Shown: positions 23,815-37,579 of the stretch, one piece after another | How positions within the stretch are numbered: position 1 is the first letter of the stretch | Layout of the letters: each line of letters starts with the position of its first letter | From: Camarhynchus parvulus | Lineage: Eukaryota > Chordata > Aves > Passeriformes > Thraupidae | DNA: 64,000 nt | Direction: 5' to 3' | Assembly: GCF_901933205.1 (NCBI RefSeq) | Contig: NC_044571.1 | Coordinates: 69,441,689 to 69,505,688 of the forward strand | Notes under the pieces: model-generated | What the model was told of the DNA's origin: nothing | Seen by the model: only the letters and a program-made list of their open reading frames with translations | The model's database searches: none | Made by a program: the position numbers and the translations under genes

Positions 23815-26800
23815 TGTGGATAGCTCCATGTCTCAGAGAATAATGTGATTGTAATAGTAAACCTCAAGTTAACTTTGTTTCTGGTATTTTCTACCCAATA
23901 GCAGCAACCTTTTCAAACTCTCCTCTGCAATTTGGACAACATGCAAAATGCTGTTATGGCTGTGTCTTAGCCCAGGCTGAAAACTTATATAACCCAGAAC
24001 TGTAAAATGAGGACTGAGAAAAAATAGAAATCAAGAGATATTCACTGTGTCTGCCAAACATGGTAAATGATAAAGCTTGCTGGTTTTTTGCTGCTGTCCC
24101 ATTTGCTGTGCTGATCTGGCAAAAAGTAACCCAGGTGAGGACCTTCTGTCACACTGCAGATTCCCTACACAGAACTGTTTTCCCAGCTCTGTGTTCCCAA
24201 GTCTTTTCCCTGCCTGCTTCTTTTCATGTGGTCCCTCTTTTCTTTACCTTGGACACAAGGTGTGTGTTTGAGCTACTCTGGTTTTCAGCTGCAGGGAAAG
24301 TCCAATCTCCAATTATCATTCAGCCTCTGAATTAAGCTTACTTTTTTTCTCCACTTCCCTGTCTTTACTTTCTCTTCCCTGCTCTGATCTAAAAAAATTT
24401 AAAAAGTTATATTTGGCTTTTGTTACATAAACAAATAAATGACACATAAAAGAAAAAAGAACAACTATCATGACTTTCACCTTCTCAAAGTGATGCAGCT
24501 CCCAAGTCCTATATTCTATTGACTGGTTATTGAATCTGGATGGAAACTCCTGAAAACAATTTTCTGTCATATCATCTTCGTCAAAACCAAAATGTGTCCA
24601 AGGAAGATAATAAGCAAGAAAAATTTTCATTTAGAACTTGCAGAGTGTTATCTTGTTTTTATTATTCCTTAGTGGGAATAATGGGTATTGTAAAATATTC
24701 CATTTTGATAAGGTCAAAACATAATAGTTTGACATTTTTATTCATTATGATGTTACTGTAGCACACATGTTTTATCATTACCTAACTTTTTAGTTCAATG
24801 CCTTCTCTTTATTAAAGTAAAATGAGTTGTTATATGAAAAGGTACTGAGCTACCAAAGCAAAATCCTTTTGATGAAACTTTCCTAATAAACTCATCTGAA
24901 CTCATCTGCTTTCACCAAGGCCTTGTGCACTGATGACACGCTCACTACAGCTTAAGGTTTTGGTTTTGATTTATTGATTATAATTCCTCATTAAATTTTG
25001 TTGAAATGGGATGTACATTTAAAGCAAACAAGGGTGTTCATGACTAAATGTGTTTAAACTCCTGATTTCGGGCAAGCCTTTGCTGTGTTCCGTCACTGAT
25101 GAGGCTGAACTGATATGTAGAAAGGAGATGTTTCCAGGATCTTGCAAAGCTGAGACACAAGTGGCTGAAACACATCATTCTCCCTCTGCTCTGCCACATG
25201 TTCCTCTTCTTGGCTTTCAAGTAGAAGCCTGTATAGTAAAATCCTTGTTTACATGACCCTGAACAAAGAGCCTGCTTGCACAACACATCTGAGTGAGAAT
25301 ATATTTGAGTGTTTTTCATCCATCCTGCAAACATCTACCTGGACCAACAGGAAAGCCAAGCATGGAGGTGTTTGTTGGGTTGGTGTCTACCATCTCACAG
25401 GGAGTGGTGGAATAGTGGCAACAATTAACAGTTAAACCAGATTATCAAAGAATAGAATCAAAACTCAGTGGAAAATAATAGAACATTTCTGACTTAAGTA
25501 GGATTGTGAGAAAAGATCCAAAGTGATATTTTGGTGCTCATAACAGTTTGGAGCTCAGTGGGAAGACATCAATGTACTCTGAACTTTAAAAACTAATTTT
25601 CCTGCCCAAGCATTGCGTATTGCTTCTCAGATCAAGACAATATTTGTACAAGTCTGACTGTGTAAAGCAAAGCAATTTCATTAGCTGATAATATGGAAAG
25701 TCTAGGGAGGAGCCATAGGTAAACTGCTGTTGAATTTCTTCTTCATAAGATAATCAAACAGAGATCACCTTTCAATATTCTCTGCTCCATGTGGCTTTTG
25801 AATGGAGTAGACATGACGTAAGATTTTCCCTTTTTTTTTTCCTCACAGCCCGTAATGCTTTATTCACTGACTCCACCTTTTAGCCCTGCACAGGTATAAA
25901 TCATTTGATGAGACACTCACAGATTTGTAACCTCTTCTTCTGACTTCATGCAGAGCGTTGATCTCTGACTGACTCTCCTACATTTGCTCACCTGTATCTG
26001 CCTTGGCACAGAGGAAGCCTAAAAAGCTGGTTACAATATCAAAAAAAAACCCCATATCTTCTCCTTTCCACAGCAATCATAAAATATCTCATGAGGGACT
26101 TGGCAGTTGTCTTGTGAAAATTCCAATGTTCACTTTTTCCAGTCCAGCTACCACTAGCAGAAATGATTAAAACTGAGTCTTTCACTCTAAAGGTGCATTG
26201 GTGTCCGGGCTGGACCCTCCCCGACTCCTGCTCATACTCTGGGAGCCCTGTAAGAGAGCTTTTAGTCTTTACTGTACATTCCCTGTAGACTCAAACTGTA
26301 GGGAGATCATGAACATTTGGCTATTCCTTTCCAAAAACCTGTAGTAGCTTCTACTCCTTTCCATGCCTCCTAGAAACAGTCTATCCACCTTAGTTACAGC
26401 CTGGCCCTCCAAGTTTACAGCAGAGAAGATGCACTGCCACCAGAGCTGTCCACCCTGGAGCTTTAGCAGCAGTGCCTGTGCTCTGTGACTGCTGTCCCTC
26501 AGCAGGGATGCTAGTCATGGCATTAAAGGGAAAGGTGAAAGGATCATAGCCATCACTATGCTCATTTCCACCAGACTTTGGTTCCACTTTCTTTAGTGTA
26601 GGGTCGTGGCAAGACGTGAAATACTGGACAGATGGAAGGTGTATTTCTCTCCGTTGTCCAGCTGTGACTCTTAGAGCACTATAAATTGCTGAAGATGTTG
26701 CCTTCGTGAATCTTACATTCTTCCCCTTGCTGATGGATGTGAGGATATGTATAATACCCCATTGTCTGCCATCCTACATGATACAGGCACTTGCTCTCTA

Positions 26801-27059
26801 CTGTACTTTGGCCGGTTTGTCTCCTCGTGTGCGTGTATTATACACACTGTCACCACCAGAATGAGACTTGTCTATACTCTCTACATTTTTAACTACAGAA
26901 TTGTTAAAATGTTTAGGGCTCATTTTTTGGTTTTTTTTTTATTGGAACTTAAACTTGTGAATCTAGCATTTTTGGAGAAAGCTCAGATTGTTAAGGAATC
27001 AGCAGGACACATCACCAAGCTACAATAGATTCACTTTCATGTGGATGCTGTAGCAGGCA

Positions 27060-27730
27060 AGCCTTCATGGAAAAACTCTGAATGTGAATTTAGCTAGTTT
27101 TGGATAAAGACGCCTTTCAGCGTCAATAAACACCATGAATGCAGCCACGGTAGAGTTACAACTTAATGAGATGAGGGGAAGTGCACAGGGTCAGGCCTCA
27201 TCTCCCGGCCTCTGTCATGCTAATCAGCTGGGCAGCCTGCAGCTGAAAAACTGCTGGAATTTTTATTTGCATTTCATTTAGTTGGAAGGAAATTGACCCA
27301 GATGGTCCACAAAGGCAATAGAAGGCTGGCAAGCAGTCTAGTGCTGCACACTTTTCCGAGGGGCTGCACTTGTCCGCCCGTCCTTCTTGGAGCCCAAAAC
27401 ATAAAAGATTAAAACAGCGTAAGGGAATTGATTTCATGATTTTTAGATAATTTCCCTAAGATTTCAGAAAAGACCTAAAAAAACTAATTTAATCAGCCAG
27501 GAGCTCAATAGTAATTAAAGGGAAGAAAAGCTGAGATAATGAAAGAGGTGGTGGGGATTTTTGCTGTTGCTGGTGGGAACCTTTCTTAATTAGAAAAAGT
27601 CTAAAATCTAAATGATGTTAATGACGACAAGCATGAACATTTATTGCAAAGACACTGTATTCTTGGTCAGTTCTGATGATTGATTGCCAAATCTGATAAA
27701 CTTCCTTAGAAAAAGCTAAAATAATTTGCT
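27060..27730. promoter_or_regulatory. Candidate enhancer-like conserved element
   Basis: About 0.7 kb without repeats and very dense in homeodomain, POU, SOX and PBX/MEIS-type cores: an octamer-like ATTTGCAT, TGATTGATTG, TAATTAAAG, TTAATTAG, several AATTTAATC-type sites and AACAAT/ATTGT cores. This density in a gene desert beside a developmental transcription factor gene is typical of conserved enhancers. Function and conservation are inferred, because I could not align it to other species. Confidence 0.4.
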
Positions 27731-27739
27731 ACGGCATTT

Positions 27740-30700
27740 GTGCAAGCCGAGTATTTCCATGTGTTTGCTCAAATGAAGTGTATTGGTTATTCATTTGGCC
27801 AAAGCTTAGATGTTTGCAGAAGTGTTGCTTGATTCTACACCATCTGCTCATGGTTTCACTTATTTCGCCTTGAAAGCTTAGGTAAAGCTCTGACAAAAAT
27901 AAGGACACTTCAGATTCCACCTAGTTTTTCACTGAATTTTTAGAGATTGGAACATTTCAGAGCAAGTATAGCAACCTCACAGACCTCATGCATATCCACT
28001 TAATTGGAAGTTATAAAGCATAACCGTAATCCTAAGGGCAAACCTCCAGAGAGAAATGGTCATGACACCCCATGAGTGCATGAAGCTGGAAGAAATGTCT
28101 GGAGATCCTTTATCTTCTTCCACTGTACCAGTGAAGGTTCTGCCCTTACTTCCACCCTTCCCTGGAAGGGGGGAACTGACCAATCTTCCATTTCTATCAG
28201 CATTACTCCAGTCCAAGTGAAGCTTCTGTCTTTGTAGACAGTTTGGTAGCCCCAGCCTGCAGTGTGCCAGCCCCTGTTGTCTGGATAGTTGCTGAACATG
28301 AGTAAACAAATCTTCCCAGTGCAAGTCCTGGGGTACACCACCAAGGTGACCCAAACATACCACCTGCTTCCTGCTACAGTGAGACAGAGACCCGGCCTTT
28401 GTCTTCCAAGGAATCAGTGACTCAGCCACGACTTGTCTCGAGGATTGCTCCTTCCCATGGTTAAGACTGTCACACTTGAGCTTTGATTTTATAAAGCTTA
28501 CACAAAGAACTTGTCCTCAGTCCTCTATGCAAAGCAGATTGGGATAATGTCCATTTCCAGCACAATTAATAGTCCCAAACTGCTCCTAATGTCCCTGTTA
28601 ACATTTCAGTAGCTAAGAAATAATGGAAGAATGATAGCTCCTTTTCTTGATCTGGTAGTGGTCCCTCTAGTAACCTAGGGCAATTTATAGGACAAATATT
28701 TATAAGGGAGATCATATTTTTGTGGTTCTGAAGACCAAATAACCAAGATGGAACACCTTGAAATCATACCCAAGAACCATAAGGCAGCATGCACAGATAC
28801 TGTCTACTCTGAAAGAGTTTCAGGCACTGCAAGTCCCTAAATTATCTCTGAGGAGATCAGTACTTTCCATGTGGCTTCCAACTCCCCAGATTGCCCTCCA
28901 CTGTAGAAGGGAAGGATTCTGACCTTTGGGAGTGTCTCACGGACTGAGCACACTGCATAGGAGTAGTGTTGACAAGCAAGTTAACACTTTTACTTGCACA
29001 CATCCTCCTATCCACTTAAGAGCTGGGAGGTAATAGGAGAAAATGTGGAGGCCTGAAGTATTCAGATAATGCACACTAAACCTTGAAGTACATGAGAAGT
29101 TTCTAAAAATGCTTAAAACAGCTCTTCCCAATGAAGGTGGCAGTGGCTTCACCACAGGACGCTCCCCTGGAAGTAGCAGCGGGCTCAGCAATGCTGCAGA
29201 ATGAAAGAATTAGGAAGATCAGGTCAGACATTCAACACCACTTGGACAAACTGACCCACAGATATTGCTGCTTGTGCCTCCTCAGGAGCCTTCTCAGTGC
29301 AGAAATCCAACTTTGCAAATGTGTAGGGAGTCAGTGCTAGAACTGAACGGGGCAGGCCCTGGTGCACAAGCTACATTTTGACTGGCGCCTGAAATCCAGA
29401 TGTAAAACCAAAATTGCCTTCTTTTCATACCAGCAAGGCAGGAGGAAAAAAGTCTGAGGTAAAGGCAGAGCTTTTAAACTGTAACTAAACCACTGCTGAC
29501 CCGGAGCTGTCCCATCTGCTATTTGTGTGACATGCTCACCACCGAGCTGAAACCCATTTCAGGTTTCAGTGTTGCAGGAAACCATCACTCGCTGTCTGGG
29601 GTAGCTGTGGGTGCACATGGACTGAGCTCACTGCACCACACTGAGGGCAGCAGCAGGCTGGGCATCAGGAGCCACACTCATGAGCCCTGAAGGATGCCTA
29701 CAGGGCAGATGGTTGAGCTTGTTCTCTGCCCCATCTTGCTCATGAAACTCATGCTGAAGGAGTTTGGATGAGCACAGTAGAAACAGAAGCTAAACTATAA
29801 AAAAGGAAAAAAACAAGCAAACAAAAAACCTTCTTTGAAAAACTGCAATTTCTTTAGAAATCATTCTCTATGGTTAAAGAGCCTTGCTATCACCTTGGCA
29901 CGTTTCAGCAGCTATCACTAAAAAGGGTTACCAGAACAGAAGCCATTGCTGCTGGAGAACATGGAAAGATTAATTTAAATTAAGCTAAAATAAAACTAAA
30001 AGCTATCAGATAAACGAAACACAATTCTGGGATCAATGAGTCCAGTTGTCTCTCACTGCAAGACTCTGAACCCTGCTGGTTTCTAAGGATGTTTCAAGGC
30101 ATTTCAGTATCCTTACCACATTTTTCTTAAAGATTGCAAAAGCAATTTTGTTATTTCTGCTGGAATCCTAAGAAGGTCTCTGGCAAAACAAGGAATGTTT
30201 ACTCAAATATCTAGCAAGGAGAGCTACAGACTGAGCTGGGCTCTAACTCTCCCTCCTTGCTCAGCAGTGATTGCTGCTGCACCAGGGCTCAGCCTGGGGC
30301 CTGCACACCTGTGAAGGTGCAGGCAAAATAGAGAGCCCAGTCAGGACAGTAATTATGTCAGCAAGCCCAGAAAGGGGATAGATAAGGAAAGAACTGGAGT
30401 TGCTCTATTGTATGTCTGGGATTTTCTGGTAATATTTTTCAAACATATCTAGAGCTGCAGCAAAGGAGCAGAATGCTCTTGGTGCCCACACAGGACAAGA
30501 AATAACAAACTCAGGTGCAGTGTAGGGGTTCCCATGAGACACTTGGAACACTTGCTAGCAGTGTGCACAGTGAGGGACTGGAGCTGCCCTGGAGAGGTGT
30601 GTACTGTCCAACAGCGTGTGGAATACTCCATCTGACAGATAAGGGTGGTTGTGTCTCATGGTGATGGTTTGTACCAGAAGACTCCTTGAAAACCCCTCCA

Positions 30701-33365
30701 GCCTTATTTTTGTAACCTTTCAGAGTGAATCTGCTTTGATGACTTCAGCTCTCTGGATATCTTTGGTTTTATTCTATAGAGTCACCTCACACCCTATGTA
30801 AGGGTGTCTGCAAGGATTCATCCCTCTAAAAAGAAAATACTGTCAAGTATAGGTCTCTGGCATGTGGGTCCAACTCAGGTAAATGCATTAGGTTTGCAAA
30901 TTCTTGTCCCAAGTCTAAATTTGATTTTTGTGAACCCAATAGAAAAGGTGTTATAGAATTGATAAAGGGAAATAATTTCAAAAAAGCTAAATTATTTTAA
31001 TGGAAGAAAAATCACACTAAACAGCTCTGCAGTTACACTTAAAATTCAACAGAAAGTTAATTCATTATTAAAGCCACTCAAGCTTGACTAATAACAGTCT
31101 GAGGCAGGAAACCTAGTGATTTAAAGTAAACCCTTAGCTGCGTGCATAACTTGATGCATATGATGCCAGCTGCAGAAATTGCCATTTCAAACCTCACTCT
31201 GGGTTGGCACAATGGGAACAAATAGCTCTCAGCTGCAGGTGAAGCCTACCAGACCTTTCTCCTCAATCTTTGTATAGTGTCAGTTCTTCTTAAAAAACAG
31301 CCATTAAATTATCGCCATTGTCTTGGGGGAATGGTGATTGATGCCTCTTCTTTTATGCTAACTCAGCTTGTCTCTCTGCTCTAAATGGCCTTGTCTTTGC
31401 CATGGCTGTTGGTAGCACATCATTAGGTTTTGGTACTGGCTCCCAGCTCGGCAAGCAAGGCTGTCAGATGAGGCCCTGCAGGATTAACGCAACTCTCCTC
31501 AACTCTTCAGTGCAGAAGGCCACAGGCTCCCGCCTGGTGGGGCTCAGGCAGGGCATTTTGCAGGGAGTGTCCTTCCCCCTGTGAATGTTTAGGTGACAAG
31601 GTAAAATACCAAGGTTTTGGGCTCCCGTGGTATCACTTTGGTGTCATCCCAGCTGCCACAGGGGGCCCGGGAGGATGCACATGGCACAGTGGGAGCTGCA
31701 GGAACTCCCATGATGGTAGCAGAGGCAAACCCAACCATTTTGTGTGTTTATGTTGGCATTCAAGTGCTGTTGCTTTGTGGTTGTGCTGGAAATGTGAGCT
31801 GCTCCCAGGTGTGCTGGTGCCCTGCAGAGGATGGCAGAGGATGGCTGTGTTTGTGCACAGCTGATGCTGCTGGTGAAAGTACAGCCATACACCTGCAGAG
31901 GAGAGCTGAACAGAGAAGGGAGAACAAGGAGAAAGAGAAAGCTCTAGAGGTCTGTAAGGACAAAAAGCCTGATCTACAAACACTGGTACAAGCCCCCAGC
32001 AAGCACAGAGGTACTGTTGGCTGTCCCTGTGCCCCTGGGTGCTTTGTGCTGTGCTGGATTCCCTGGGAAACACGGCGTGATTCCAGAGGTGACCCTGACA
32101 TTCCTGCAGGCAGAGCAGAGGGTTGGCTGCCATGGTCAAGAGCAACCTCCCTGCCACAGCCCTGTGCTGGGACTGGGACTGAGCTGGGAGTCTGACCTGC
32201 CAGCACTGCGCTTCTGCATGAAGAGAGTTTTCAGTCTGAGCTGTGATTTCAGCTCAAGTTGTTTTGCTGTGTCTTCCTACAAAGCAAGAGTAACTGTGGT
32301 GTACTCACCAGGTGACTTCTGAGAGCAAACTTCTATGGAGCTGTGGGATGTCTTGACAAGGAGATGAGGCGGAAGGGAGGACAAAGGTAGGAACTACACT
32401 GGTAGGAGCATACTTTGAGGATACTTTTATTGTATGAAAAATCTTTCTTCTAAGACTATAAATCTTGCAATAAAAGAGCCAGGCTTTACATCTCTCTGGT
32501 CCCACGTGTAGCATCCCCCTTCACTCACTGGTCCTGTTCTCCTTTTCATCCCTTACCCATTTTGGTTGCAAGTTCTTCAAGCAGGGAAAGTTTCTTGCAA
32601 CATATCTGAATCAGCATAACATGCCTCTAGTGCTGACTGCAAGTAATCAGAATAAAATGAGCCTTAAATGCTTTATTTTTTCCTTTCTGCTCCTCAAACA
32701 GCCATAGTTTGAATTAGCTGTAATCTTCACAGTTCATAGGCTTCAAAGTTCCAAGTAAAGACAGCAAGTATTAAAATAAATAGGACACATCAAAATTGTT
32801 ACTTAAATTGATAAAAAAAACTTAGCCTATCAGTTGCACATCCTACCTGGGATGTGTGTGAGGCTTGCCCTCTGTTCTTCAGAGATGTGTAGAATGAACT
32901 CAGGGGTTGCTACCCAGGCTCATATTTTTAAGCAGCCTGACTCAGGAGGCAGCCGATGTGTGCTGCAGCCACCGGAGCATCCAGTAGGTGTCACATGGAC
33001 AAAATCTCTCCCTCTGTGAACCTTGTTTGAGCCAAAGCTACCCTCAGGACTAGTGAGACTAGGACTACTATTAGTGAGATAATTATGGTGTTCAAGATAT
33101 AAAACAACCCTCTACACAGTGCATAACATAGTTTCCATTGATCTCCTTTTGTATCCTTTTCCATTTTCTTTTTAGGAAGAAGAGAGATTGAAAACCTTAT
33201 TTCTCTCATGCACTGACTGTTGGGTACAGCTCAGATCTCTGCATCACAAGAAGGATGTGGTAAAGTCAGAAGACCAAAAAAGACAATGAAAACGACTCTG
33301 GGGTGAAGCAGCCAAATTATGTGGAGACACTAAAGAGGCTCCTTGGTTTAGATGATAGAGGGCTG
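27740..33365. other. Intergenic DNA, nothing firmly recognised
   Basis: Open frames of 147 to 192 codons (27986-28429 minus, 31617-32195 plus) have opposing frames of similar length on the other strand or in another frame, and show no domain. Polar AT-rich DNA fills the rest. Confidence 0.5.
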
Positions 33366-33370
33366 AGGGG

Positions 33371-33403
33371 TTATGTACAAAGTTCACCAAACTTTGTACA
33401 TAA
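33371..33403. other. Perfect hairpin, 14-bp stem and 5-base loop
   Basis: The left arm TTATGTACAAAGTT (33371-33384), loop CACCA and right arm AACTTTGTACATAA (33390-33403) form a perfect inverted repeat. No U-run or terminator-like context follows it, and the arms resemble no tRNA or miRNA precursor I know. Confidence 0.85.
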
Positions 33404-33409
33404 GTTTTT

Positions 33410-36400
33410 GGTAAGGCAAACCTGGAACTGCTGTTCAGTAAATCCCTTAATCCCAGAGAGTGCTCAGGGAAACTCGAGGAGATCAGTTTAAAACAGAGAT
33501 CAGTGCATGGCTGGTAGCAAATACCTGGAAATTGTGTCCATGGGAGGCTGCAAAGCTGAGCAGCACCAGCAGGTTCCCAACTGGAATAGACACATCTGGG
33601 AACAGCAGGCTCTTCAGCTGGGGTTCAGGGTCTGTGCAGGTACCTCCTACTAACATCCCATCACCTCTGGGGCTGGGGGCTTCCATAGCAAGTGACAAAA
33701 ACCCTGTGCTCTCCCTCACAGGAGCTCCTACTGCCTACAACCAAGGAGGAGTAGATGGGTGGATGGGGGATGACCAGACCTCTGCCCTGACCCACTAGGG
33801 TGTGTCTCAAGTTCACCTTCTGCAGTTTTCTCCCCCAAAGGGTTCTTGCTCTCTCCAGAGCCCAAGGAAAGCTCTCTCTGCAAAGGGCACCACCTTGGAC
33901 TGGCAGGAAAGGGGAGCATGCCATGGCTAGAAGGTTCTCACATCTCTCAATGTGGTCCTGGAGCTGCTTTTATTCTGCTCTGGTGGTCAGAAACTATACT
34001 CCTTTAATAGAAACATTGTTTTAGAGTGACCCTGTTTACAGTCAACTCCAAACAGCTTTTTGCAAATGTTTTCCCAAATACAAAATAATCAGTCTTCTTT
34101 GGTGGCATTCAATTCCTTCTTCATCTTGGTCCTTTCCAGAAATGTGAGGGCAATATGGTTTCTTAGGATATTCATGGACACAGAGTCTGGCAAACATGTT
34201 CCTCCATGAAGAGTCACAGTAGGAGGGATCATCTGGTAAATCTTCAAAGCTCCAGGAATTGCCCAATTGAACATGAGAAAATAGTGTCTCTAAGTTACCA
34301 GCTATGACCCAGTCACAAAACTTCAAAAAAAAAACTTGGAAATCTGCAAAGCAATAGAGAAGGAATCTGCAGACAATCCGGAGACTGCCCAGTGCTGAGC
34401 AGAACGCTATGGGGGAATAATTAAGGCAAACAAAATCCTTCTACAGATAATTTTGCAACAAGAAAATGGCAAATAAACCAGCTCTGTTCAGGACTCCTGT
34501 TCTTGATTTTGGAATCTTGATTTTGTACAAAATCAAAATAATAGAAAATAATGGCTCAAAGGGCTGTTTTATATTTGGTTTGATGGGTTTTCCCCTTAAG
34601 TTTGCAATTGCTTCTTTTGAATGAACACTAAGCCCCTGGAAGATTTCTGGGAACTACAGAATTCAATTAAAAGCTATAGAAACCTTCCTTCCTACCTCAA
34701 ATTTTCCAGCTAGCTGTTCTGTAAGATGATGTCCTGTCATTAGCTAATGCTAAAGACTTTCCATTTCTTGTTTCTGCTTCTTCCTTTCATCTTTGACGTG
34801 ATGAGATACATAAAATCATAATTCTGTGAACCTAGAAAGAGAAGCAGAGCCCACACTTTTACAGACCTACAGCTACATGAAGGGGATTTAACCTGCTCCT
34901 GGACTTGCTTTTGAACACTTAAACTCATCAGTGATCCCATATGAGCTGCTGTGTTTACTGAGTTCATTCATTTTATGGACTAGAGCACTGGTTTTGCATC
35001 AGCTCGGAGCTGGATGCATTCTGCTGGAAGCTCCTGAGAAAGCATTTTAACTTCTTCAAAGCTCCTGAGAGCATTGCTACTCCAAGGGACCATGAAGACC
35101 TAGCTGTGTTCAGAGGGAAAGAGGAAAAAGGGTGGGTGTTGGGATGGTCAAACCTTGGCTGAGCAGGAATCCAAACACAGCACAGGCTAACATCTCTCTG
35201 CTCATTCCTTTTGCTGTCTTCCCCCTCTTCTCGTACTCAGTCCCTCATCTCCAAAGGCACCAACCCACTCAGCCTTTAAGGTGAGTGGGGACCCTCTTGG
35301 TTAGGAGCTGTTTATCCCAGTCCATGGGCCTGGTGCCTTGTCTGTGAGAGCCCTGGAAAAGTGAGGTTTCTCCATCAGGTTATCTTGGTTTACTCCGATT
35401 GGATTATGGGGACTCCTGCCCTGTAATCACTGCTCCTCTGTTCTACTTTGTGTTCACAGGGCTGAGCCTTCAGTCATATAACCTAATACCTCTAGGCAGC
35501 TGAATCTTCCTTTTAATGCCAGTCATGAAAACAATTTGTTTCTGGAAGGTTGTGCCACCAAATACTTGGATCTTGCATGATAACTTTTATTGACATTATA
35601 AAACTGCAGATCTTCTTAAGGCAAGTTGTTTTTGAAGATCCTGTGTGGCCTGTCATTTGACTGAAGTTCACTCTCATGTTTGTAATTTATTTTTATTTCG
35701 CTCCACTCTTCCCTTTGTAAATAAACCATGAATCTCTGCCAGGCAAGCAAGGTGACCGGTCCGATCCAGACTCACACAATGGCATTCCAGGGGAAAGACA
35801 GGGACCTTGGCTTCTGCTCTCGACCCCATCCCCTGCCTCTGGACTGCCCCTGCCGGTTTACAGTCAGTCACCCCCTTCCCAAGCCCACAACACCAACTGG
35901 GTCAGCCACATGCAGAAACATCTCTGGGTCCTTCTTACTAGGGCTGAGTGAATCTCCAGGTTTTTGTTTGATGTCTGAGTCCATGTTGAAGCCTAAACTG
36001 AGACTTAAACCTATAGTTATTCTCTAAAGGCCTTAGGTTTTATGCTGTGTTTTCAGGCAGACTAAACACTAGATGTAAAATTTGATCTCCAAATGCTTAA
36101 GGTTTATTTTCTAATACAGTAAAAGCTGATCACTTCTTTCTCCCTGATAGTGTGGTTGACCCTGAGCGTGTCAAGAGTCTAACATAAAGCAACAAATTTC
36201 ATCCCTGCCTGTCTGTGTGCTAAAGAGATTTAAATATTATTTATCTACCCCTGAACTTTGCTATGCCCTGTTGAACAGATGACTGGGGACAAGAAAAAAT
36301 GGCCAGTGGGACTGTCTGCAAGCTTCAACTTTTTTTGTCCTCATTTAAGAGAGGGAAAGCTCTGATGAATTCCATCAAAGCTCTTGAAAAAACTGGACAA

Positions 36401-36880
36401 AACTGCCACTCCAGCTATAGCCCACACTTCAAATGGCCGTGAGATGGCCTTTTCTGTATGTTACATAGTTCAAGGAGGCAGTGAAGTGCTCAGTGGAAGA
36501 TTTTGTATGGGAACTTTAACTTCCCATTCCATTTGACTTTTGGTCTTTAAAATACAGGTCAAATCAATGAATTTAATGAAGGCTGTGGAACACAAAGGCT
36601 TTGCCTTGCATTTTGACCTAGATAAAGGAGAGTCAGTCCAGGTCAAAAGGCTTTAGCAGCACTTTAAGTGGTTAGTACACAAATGTGACAGAGTGTTTAG
36701 ACTCTCGGAGACTTGCAAGACCCAGTGACAAGCCGTTAAAAGTATTTGAAATAGCTGCTTGAATGAACTTTGATAAGGTACCGCTATTGTCTTCCATTGT
36801 CTCTTTCTTTTCATACCAAAACACCCCCAAAAGAACAAGAGTCAATGAATGTATAATGCAGTCCCACTTTTACTGGATTT
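33410..36880. other. Intergenic DNA, nothing recognised
   Basis: No exon, CR1 copy or structured repeat was identified. Frames of up to 112 codons are present without a recognisable domain. Confidence 0.45.
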
Positions 36881-36889
36881 GGGGCTTCT

Positions 36890-37570
36890 TTTGGCCCTTT
36901 GGACTTTTTTTGTGAACGGTTTATGCCATTTTCATTCATTTCCTCGCATTAAGCCTTTCTCAGAAGCCAGTGATTAATGTGACTTGTCAGTAAGAGCTTT
37001 TAAAGTGCAATGATACTTTTAGAAGCTATAACATGTCAATCGAATCTAAGATTAAGAACAAATTAAGAATAAATTTACTCTCAGTGAACCCTCTTGAGGG
37101 ATGGAGCTACCCTATGGGAAGATGGTGGTGGCACTTTCCAGCTCTAACCTCTCAGATCCAGACATCTGAGGCACAGCTAGTTCAGAGCAGCAGACCTGTA
37201 TGTTAAATTCTGGATTCATACCATTCCCCTCACTGGGATTAAACAACTTGGTGAGACCATCAGGCACTTAACAAACATTCACACACTCTGTGCCAGCATC
37301 TAAGTTAGGTGTTTGAAATCAGCTTGTTGGTAAAGTTAAGTTTCCATCATCAAAAATAAGTATATTTCAATGGTGGAAAGTGTACTGACAGAAAGCACTG
37401 GCTTTGCCAGATCTGCCAGAAAGCAAATCTCCATTTAAATATGTAATTATTCTTCATTAGCAGAAAGCATTTGTCCAAAGAAAACTGGTAAAATGTGTAA
37501 CAGTTCATTATGCAGGACCAAATTTGTCTAGAAAGACCAAAATCCTAGTTAATTTGTGCAAGGCAGAAAG
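36890..37570. promoter_or_regulatory. Possible conserved AT-rich element
   Basis: This AT-rich, repeat-free DNA has many homeodomain cores (GCATTAAG, GATTAATG, TAATTATTC, TCATTAGC, GTTAATTTG). It resembles the stronger candidate at 27.06-27.73 kb but is less dense. The assignment is compositional inference only. Confidence 0.22.
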
Positions 37571-37579
37571 GTTCAGTTT

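Larger units (their letters stand above)
19270..26900. other. Intergenic DNA, GSX1 to POLR1D
   Basis: There is no exon or known mobile element that I can support. Small tandem duplications at 20704-20743 and 23751-23814 are listed separately. The longest frame (176 codons, plus strand, 20633-21163) is a low-complexity mix without a recognisable domain. Confidence 0.5.

Noticed and set aside
27986..28429. Minus-strand frames of 147 and 94 codons at 28 kb
   Set aside because: Two overlapping frames on the same strand look protein-like for short stretches, but no family is recognised and no splice sites were found. A database search would be needed to revive them.
31617..32195. 192-codon plus-strand frame at 32 kb
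   Set aside because: A 174-codon frame runs opposite it on the other strand. The composition is mixed Cys/Gly/Ala without a domain, so it is probably chance in a GC-richer stretch.
34042..34326. 94-codon minus-strand frame at 34 kb
   Set aside because: It shows no recognisable domain, no CpG promoter and no convincing splice borders. Its length is within what chance gives in this window.
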